A DNA stretch of 64,000 nt, taken from Nocardia nova SH22a (GTDB lineage: Bacteria; Actinomycetota; Actinomycetes; Mycobacteriales; Mycobacteriaceae). The DNA is taken from contig NZ_CP006850.1 in assembly GCF_000523235.1 (NCBI RefSeq), positions 1,736,001 to 1,800,000 of the forward strand, given 5' to 3'. This document shows, piece after piece, positions 59,198-64,000 of this stretch; position 1 is the first letter of the stretch; each line of letters starts with the position of its first letter. Made by a program: the position numbers and the translations under genes. A model generated the notes under the pieces. That model saw nothing but the letters and a program-made list of their open reading frames with translations. It ran no database searches and was not told the origin of the DNA.

Positions 59198-60898
59198 ATG
59201 GCGAAGATCCACCCCATGCTGATCCCCGATATGACTGCCGATGGTTATGACCATCGATACGACTATTACAAAAAAGCGGGCGAGTTCGCGCTGGACACCC
59301 TGAAATTCCTCGATCGGATATACCGAAGTTGCGGTGAGAAATCCAAGGTCGAACCGCCCACGGTCAAGCAGGCGCCGCAGCTTCCGGCGAGCTCCTCCGG
59401 GTTGAAGTCGTCCGGAGACGCGTCGCAGACGATCAAGAACTATGCGGTCGTCGCGCAGACGCTGAATCAGACGATCCTGGACATGCAGGAGACGGACAAG
59501 CACCTGGCCCCGATCGCCAAGAAGACAGCGGAGATATCCAGTCAGGCGATGGATGAGTGCGACAAGATAGTCGACGCCGTCAACAAGCAGGCGCCGACGG
59601 TGCCGGACGACGGCATCAGTGAGACCGAATACATTCTCACGTATATGAAGAAGGCGTTCGACGACGGCGAAAAAGCTCTGAAAAAGGCCAAGGACGGCAA
59701 TGGTGAGTCCGCGTCGAAGGTCAAGGAGCTGACCGAGCAGCACAAGAAGGACGAGGAGCGGATCAAGCAGCTCGAACAGAAGGTCAAGGATCTGGAGGCC
59801 GGCAAGAACCCTTCCGATCCGAGTCAGACCGGCAGCCCGTACGACCCCACGCCGATCACGCCGACCAACACGGACACCGATCCGACCGGTCTCGGCGATC
59901 TGGGATTGGGCGATCTCGGTATCGACGATCCCGCCGATACCGATCCGTCCGATCCGACGGGCCTCGGTAATTCACTCGGCGACGATACGTCCACCGGCGG
60001 TGACTCCGGCTCGGATTCGAGCGGCCTCGGTGACGGCTACGGGACGACGCCGGACGGTACGACCCCCGCGGCGGCGGCGACTCCGGCCTCGATGACCTCG
60101 CCCACCTCCGGAATGGGTTCGGGCATGGGCGGTATGGGCGACATGATGAGTCAGATGCTGCCCATGCTGGCCCAGCAGCAGATGATGCGCCAGATGCAGG
60201 ACCAGGACATGGCGGGCCGGCGAAACCAGTTGCGCTCGGCCTATCCACAGCAGCCGCTGACCTCCGCGCAACCGGTCAACGCGAATCCGCAACCCGCGAA
60301 TGCGACACCGGCCGAAGCGCATTCGGGTCCGCCGCAGGGTTCCTCGTCGAGCCAGCAGGGACATCCCGACGGCGCGGCGCCGGCGGCCCGCACCCCGGAT
60401 GCGGACGGCATGGTGGAGTACCCCTTCCCCGACGGTCGCACCCAGCGTGTGCCGGTGGTCGTCGCGCAGGCGCTGGATGCCGCGTTCGGGAACAAGAGCG
60501 GCACCGATGCGAAGAAGGCGTACGAGAAGACCCCGGTGACCTGGAGCGGGCCCAAGCAGATCGGTGAGCACGTGGGCCCGGAGGACGACGAGAAGATGAC
60601 CACCGGCGTGGTCGGCGTCTGGGAGAAGGTCGAGGCCGTGGTGGCGAAGTTCGGCACCGCGGCCGACGGCGGCACCATCGAAGCGATCATCGACGGTGAG
60701 CTGCACGTCCTCGACGGTGACAATATGGACACCTTGTCCGGTAAGGCGGGAGAGTTCGGGCCGTTCAGTGATTTCCAGCGTCCGGCGGGCATCGATGCGA
60801 CCGCTCCGGACGCCTCGGGGGATTCGTCTCCGGGTACACCCATACCCGGAGATCAGTCGGGTGGTGTGCTGTCGGCCGCGGTCGGCACGCCCACCTGA
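59198..60898 (+). CDS. Secretion-locus coiled-coil protein with Met-rich segment
   Basis: A 566-residue protein. Residues 1-150 are helical (QTIKNYAVVAQTLNQTILDM); about 155-203 form a coiled coil (KVKELTEQHKKDEERIKQLE). An acidic Asp/Gly/Thr-Pro stretch follows (about 205-300), then a Met/Gln-rich segment (305-340; MGGMGDMMSQMLPMLAQQQM), and a globular end with EYPFPDGRTQRVPVVV. There is no signal peptide or membrane helix. Its composition resembles ESX-secreted proteins such as the Esp group; that is inference. It belongs to the plus-strand operon. Confidence 0.65.
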   Translation: MAKIHPMLIPDMTADGYDHRYDYYKKAGEFALDTLKFLDRIYRSCGEKSKVEPPTVKQAPQLPASSSGLKSSGDASQTIKNYAVVAQTLNQTILDMQETDKHLAPIAKKTAEISSQAMDECDKIVDAVNKQAPTVPDDGISETEYILTYMKKAFDDGEKALKKAKDGNGESASKVKELTEQHKKDEERIKQLEQKVKDLEAGKNPSDPSQTGSPYDPTPITPTNTDTDPTGLGDLGLGDLGIDDPADTDPSDPTGLGNSLGDDTSTGGDSGSDSSGLGDGYGTTPDGTTPAAAATPASMTSPTSGMGSGMGGMGDMMSQMLPMLAQQQMMRQMQDQDMAGRRNQLRSAYPQQPLTSAQPVNANPQPANATPAEAHSGPPQGSSSSQQGHPDGAAPAARTPDADGMVEYPFPDGRTQRVPVVVAQALDAAFGNKSGTDAKKAYEKTPVTWSGPKQIGEHVGPEDDEKMTTGVVGVWEKVEAVVAKFGTAADGGTIEAIIDGELHVLDGDNMDTLSGKAGEFGPFSDFQRPAGIDATAPDASGDSSPGTPIPGDQSGGVLSAAVGTPT

Positions 60899-60917
60899 CG
60901 GGTGAGAGGAGGCAGGT

Positions 60918-62438
60918 GTGGCGATACCGTTACGAGTCGACCCGGCGGAGCTGGCCGCTGTGGCGGCGGCGCTCGCCGAACTGGCGCGGGGCACCGGCGA
61001 TTCGATGCCGAAGGGGTGGGTGCTGCCCGCCGGGAGCGATCCGATCTCCGCCCAGGCGACACCGCAACTCAATACCCATACGGCGAATCTGATGAACGGA
61101 GTCGCCGGAATTCTGGGCAAGGTGCACGAGACGGCCTACAAGATCGGTTCCTCCGCACAGGATTACACCGCGACCGACGACCAGGGGGCCAGGAAGATCG
61201 GCGGTGGCGGCGGTGAGGTGCTGCAGAATCCGGTGCCGCAGGCGCCGCCGCCCACACCGCGCCGCCCGCCGGGCTTCAATCTGCCCGCCCCCGGTGCGAC
61301 GGTCGATCCGCTGACCTTCGCCGAACAGTTGCGCGCGGGTCCGGGAACGGGTCCCGCCACGAAACTCGTCAGCGATATCCGGAACTATCTGGGGACGTCG
61401 CATGCTGCGGCGCTCTCCGGTGTCGACGGTGCGGCGGCGGCCGTGGAGAACTGGCAGCCGGTGGGAACCCAGGCGGCCACCGAGCTGGGCCGTCACCGCG
61501 GCTGGCTGGACGACCTCGGCGCCACCATGAACAAGCTGGCCGACGGGATCGACACCTACACCAACGCTTTCGACACCGCCAAGGCCAAACACCCCACCCC
61601 CGAGGAGATCAGGGCGGCGCGCAAGGAACTGGTACAGGCCATGCGCTCGAAGAACCAGGCCAAGATCGCCGCGGCGCTCGCGAAGTACGAGGAGCAGAAC
61701 GCGCGCTCGGCCGAGACCATCGGCGACTACTCCACGACCGTCGGCGTGAAAACCGCTGAGAACGCCGATGATTCGGACTCCGCCGCCGCTTCGCAAGCCG
61801 ATGGCAACGGAGGTTCGGGCGACAGCAGTCAGATGATGAGCCAGCTCGCCTCGATGCTGCCCACCTTGATGAGCACCATGATGGCCGCCGGTATGCCGAT
61901 GCTCGGCCAGGACGGCACGGGTATGGAGTCCTCTCTCGAGGACGGCTACGAGGATTACGGTTACGACACCGGTCTGAGCGATTACGGCGGTCTCGGTGGT
62001 GGCGCCGGCGGCGACATGGCCTCGATCGGTGACATCACCGGTTCCATGGGCTCGGAGTCCTCGCCGGTGAGCGTCGGCCCGATGCCGATGGTGGCATCCG
62101 CCTCGATGACCGGGACCGCGACCAACGCGTCGTCGAATGTGGCCCGCACACCGGTCATCGAGCCGCTGCAGAATCCGGCGGCGGCCGCCGGCCGAGGCGC
62201 GGCGAGTGGATCGGCGATGCCGTACATGCCGATGTCGCCGGGTATGGGCGCCGGCCCGGGCGGGGGCAACGAGCGCAATCGCGTGGTGGCCTGGCATCCC
62301 GATCGGCTGATGTATGTCGACGACACACCGCATACCGATGCGGTGATCGGTGAGAAGCCGACGATCGCCCCGACCGTGACACCCGCGACACCCGCCCCTG
62401 GTGGCCAGATGCCGTCCCAATCCGGAGGTTCCGCATGA
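60918..62438 (+). CDS. EspB-like PE-PPE-type fusion protein
   Basis: A 506-residue protein. The N-terminal 90 residues form a PE-like helical hairpin ending in YTATD (83-87), which fits the YxxxD/E type VII export signal. Residues about 130-225 form a second helical pair with W179-Q-P-V-G183, comparable to the WxG of PPE/EspB. A Met-rich segment (QMMSQLASMLPTLMSTMMAA, 305-325) and a Gly/Ser/Pro-rich tail follow. M. tuberculosis EspB has this fused PE-PPE plan. The GTG at 60918 follows GAGAGGAGG. The assignment is by architecture, not by sequence identity. Confidence 0.6.
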   Translation: MAIPLRVDPAELAAVAAALAELARGTGDSMPKGWVLPAGSDPISAQATPQLNTHTANLMNGVAGILGKVHETAYKIGSSAQDYTATDDQGARKIGGGGGEVLQNPVPQAPPPTPRRPPGFNLPAPGATVDPLTFAEQLRAGPGTGPATKLVSDIRNYLGTSHAAALSGVDGAAAAVENWQPVGTQAATELGRHRGWLDDLGATMNKLADGIDTYTNAFDTAKAKHPTPEEIRAARKELVQAMRSKNQAKIAAALAKYEEQNARSAETIGDYSTTVGVKTAENADDSDSAAASQADGNGGSGDSSQMMSQLASMLPTLMSTMMAAGMPMLGQDGTGMESSLEDGYEDYGYDTGLSDYGGLGGGAGGDMASIGDITGSMGSESSPVSVGPMPMVASASMTGTATNASSNVARTPVIEPLQNPAAAAGRGAASGSAMPYMPMSPGMGAGPGGGNERNRVVAWHPDRLMYVDDTPHTDAVIGEKPTIAPTVTPATPAPGGQMPSQSGGSA

Positions 62439-62788
62439 GTGACAGTGATATCCATCCGGAGGTGCAGGCCGCCTTGGACGCGGCGCGCGACCTTCGGCAC
62501 AAGATCGCCGATCTGCGCGAGCGTATCGACGCCATCCGTGCCCGGCGGCCTTCGCCCAGTGGTGCGGTGATCCCCGAGGTCGATGCCATGGGCCGGCTCA
62601 CCGACCTGTACCTGGCGCCGGGCACGGTCGACCGATTCGGTTGTGCGGAACTGATTTCCGAGATCACCGCCGCGATCCGCGAAAGCAGCGCGGACGCGGC
62701 CCGGCAGTACGAGTTGCTGATGGACAGCGATCCGTGGAGCGAGGAGCCGCAAGCGCCGGAAGCGGCCAGGGCGGAGCAGGTGTCGTGA
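62435..62788 (+). CDS. YbaB/EbfC-like protein (EspL-type)
   Basis: A 117-residue YbaB-like protein: an N-terminal helix (VQAALDAARDLRHKIADLRE), short strands (AMGRLTDLYLAPGTVDRF) and a C-terminal helix (ISEITAAIRESSADAARQY). YbaB proteins bind nucleic acid as dimers; a variant, EspL, is encoded in mycobacterial ESX-1 loci and works with EspB-type substrates. The ATG overlaps the preceding stop (ATGA), and the stop overlaps the next start (GTGA), so all three are co-translated. Confidence 0.7.
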   Translation: MSDSDIHPEVQAALDAARDLRHKIADLRERIDAIRARRPSPSGAVIPEVDAMGRLTDLYLAPGTVDRFGCAELISEITAAIRESSADAARQYELLMDSDPWSEEPQAPEAARAEQVS

Positions 62789-63531
62789 CCGAGCCGGGAA
62801 GCGTCACCGTCGCCGACACCGCGCGCTGGTTGCACGGCGAGGGCCTGATCCGGTTGGCCGCACTGGCCGAGCGGACTCCGGACCTGCTGGCCGCCTACAC
62901 CATCGATGTGGCCACCGGAACGGTCAACGCCTACCCGGTGACCGGTGCGGGCGCCGGATCCGATGTGCTGGCCTTCGCCGCCGACGACCTGCCGAATCCG
63001 GAGGGGACCTCACGGCGGCTGGTGATCGTCGGGGTCACCAGCTCCAATGCGATGCTGGTGGTGGATCTGGCGGCCTCCCTGTCGATTTCGATCAACGCCG
63101 GGCATGCCGAGCGGGCCGCGCGCTCCTGGATCCTGCAGCTCCTGCTGAATCCGGAGGTGATGATCACCACCAACAGCGCGGATCTGACGCCGGCGGCCGG
63201 TGACCGGTGCCGCAACAGTTTCATCCCCGGCAGCAGCGCCACCATCATCAACGTCGACGATATGCAACCGCCGCTGACCACCATCACGCTCAATCCCGCC
63301 GCGAACGGCCCGGATCATCTCGACGTCGGAGCCGACGGTGCGGGGGAGATGTATCTGGGTAACAGGTTCTGGCAGCTGCGGCAGGTGATGACCGTCGGCG
63401 ACGACGCGTGGTCGGAGATCTCCGCGCGACTGTCGGAGGCCGACACCGCGCCGGCACCGTCCCCCAGCCCGGCCGTCGCACCGCCCCCGGGCGCGTCGGC
63501 ACCCGGAAGCGTCTCGGCGCCGATCCAGTGA
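62785..63531 (+). CDS. Secretion-locus protein of unknown function
   Basis: A 248-residue protein, mixed alpha/beta for residues 1-215 (TARWLHGEGLIRLAALAERT, RRLVIVGVTSSNAMLVVDLA, RAARSWILQLLLNPEVMIT), with a Pro/Ser/Ala-rich tail. No signal peptide or membrane helix. I do not recognise a family; the strand-rich core and context suggest an ESX-associated chaperone or structural partner (inferred). It is coupled by GTGA overlap to the YbaB-like gene. Confidence 0.6.
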   Translation: MTEPGSVTVADTARWLHGEGLIRLAALAERTPDLLAAYTIDVATGTVNAYPVTGAGAGSDVLAFAADDLPNPEGTSRRLVIVGVTSSNAMLVVDLAASLSISINAGHAERAARSWILQLLLNPEVMITTNSADLTPAAGDRCRNSFIPGSSATIINVDDMQPPLTTITLNPAANGPDHLDVGADGAGEMYLGNRFWQLRQVMTVGDDAWSEISARLSEADTAPAPSPSPAVAPPPGASAPGSVSAPIQ

Positions 63532-63543
63532 CAGGAGTCCCGT

Positions 63544-63897
63544 ATGACAGCAGACAACGAATTCGACGAGTTCGACGAATCGGCCCCGGCCGCACCGGAT
63601 CGGCGGAACACGACCTACGAGGTGTTCAACCCCGATCACACCGTCGGAGTGGCCTGCGACCGCGACGGTGAGGTGATCGGATTGCACATCACCGACGACG
63701 CCCGCGACAACGGCGACGCCTGGCTGGCCGCCGAGATCGTGCGGATCGCCCGGCTCGCGCACACCAAATCGCGGGTGGGCCTGCGGTCGGAGATGGAGGC
63801 CAACGGCACTCGCTCGTACACGATCGACTCGTTCGCACTGCCCACCGAATCGTCGTACCGCGCCATGGAGATCGCCGAGTTCGGGACGAATTCCTGA
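63544..63897 (+). CDS. Small YbaB-like protein, second copy in the locus
   Basis: A 117-residue protein with an acidic start and then the YbaB-like strand-helix pattern: YEVFNPDHTVGVACDRDGEV, GLHITDDA, AAEIVRIARLAHTKSRVGLR. It is 12 bp after the previous stop. Similarity to YbaB/EbfC is by fold pattern only. It may pair with the YbaB-like protein at 62435. Confidence 0.55.
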   Translation: MTADNEFDEFDESAPAAPDRRNTTYEVFNPDHTVGVACDRDGEVIGLHITDDARDNGDAWLAAEIVRIARLAHTKSRVGLRSEMEANGTRSYTIDSFALPTESSYRAMEIAEFGTNS

Positions 63898-63930
63898 CCA
63901 TCGCAGGTACTTTCGAGACAGGAGCCCGCC

Positions 63931-64000
63931 ATGTCGAATCCCGGCAGGTTGCACATCGGCGAACCGGATGATGTCATCGCCTCCTCGAAACACGTCGAGG
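63931..64000 (+). CDS. Start of a further secretion-locus gene, cut by the window edge
   Basis: AGGAG seven bases before an ATG at 63931 opens a frame that begins MSNPGRLHIGEPDDVIASSK and runs off the window after 23 codons. It continues the operon. Too little is present to assign a family. Confidence 0.55.
   Translation, partial: MSNPGRLHIGEPDDVIASSKHVE

Noticed and set aside
59972..62420. Long minus-strand frames opposite the coiled-coil and EspB-like genes
   Set aside because: Arg/His/Gly-rich shadows; the plus frames have overlapping starts/stops and ribosome-binding sites.
46370..64000. Complete conjugative element
   Set aside because: No relaxase, coupling protein, integrase or attachment site was found in the window, so a full element cannot be claimed.
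1..64000. tRNA, rRNA or riboswitch genes
   Set aside because: Scanning by eye found no cloverleaf-like or rRNA segments; a covariance-model search would be needed to exclude small ncRNAs.

Overview
The window is high-GC actinobacterial chromosome. The mix of genes suggests a member of the Mycobacteriales, most likely Nocardia or a close relative: a 13E12/DUF222 HNH protein with a mycobacterial-type SOS box, a WhiB protein, a conservon-type P450 pair, a SapA-like secreted protein, and type VII-secretion-like substrates with a PE/PPE-type motif. The genus is inferred. No rRNA, tRNA, CRISPR array or intact insertion sequence was recognised. Region 1 (1-7.5 kb) is small-molecule metabolism: a LysR regulator with an FAD hydroxylase, a cyanate cluster (CynR-like regulator, carbonic anhydrase, cyanase) bracketed by two zinc deaminases, and a cyclase-family hydrolase. 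Region 2 (7.5-15.8 kb) holds a CYP154/CYP157-type P450 pair, a DinB-like enzyme, a rare glycosyltransferase-P450 fusion, a GT1 glycosyltransferase and a DrrB-like ABC permease without its ATPase. Region 3 (15.8-23.2 kb) is a run of regulator/target pairs (TetR, MarR, GNAT, FAD oxidoreductase) and the SOS-boxed DUF222 gene. 

Region 4 (23.3-35.6 kb) is an envelope module: a DUF5666-like protein, an OmpR-type two-component system and two GT39 (ArnT/PMT-like) membrane glycosyltransferases. The two GT39 genes are separated by about 4.7 kb of accessory DNA. That segment carries an Rpn-type nuclease gene with an apparent intragenic small ORF and two extra stand-alone copies of its C-terminal segment, a DUF4254/DUF397 locus, and a hydrolase-TetR operon. 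Region 5 (35.6-46.3 kb) has secreted proteins, a TetR-controlled FMO/hydrolase/SDR operon, a PAP2-diacylglycerol-kinase fusion, MerR, WhiB, ROK and PAS/GAF-like regulators. 

Region 6 (46.4-64.0 kb, continuing past the edge) is the most unusual. A + strand operon encodes type IV secretion parts (TcpC/VirB8-like, small membrane protein, TcpE/PrgI-like, VirB4-like ATPase, VirB6/TrbL-like protein) and ends in an NlpC/P60 cell-wall hydrolase. A - strand operon encodes two lytic transglycosylases. A second + strand operon encodes type VII (ESX)-associated-looking proteins: an EspB-like PE-PPE fusion, YbaB/EspL-like proteins and a coiled-coil protein. Four proteins across these operons share a Met-rich segment, and two of the hydrolases share a long helical module joined to different catalytic domains. 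I interpret this as a type IV apparatus working with type VII-like substrates. It could transfer DNA between mycolate-walled cells or deliver proteins; no relaxase, coupling protein or EccC is present within the window.
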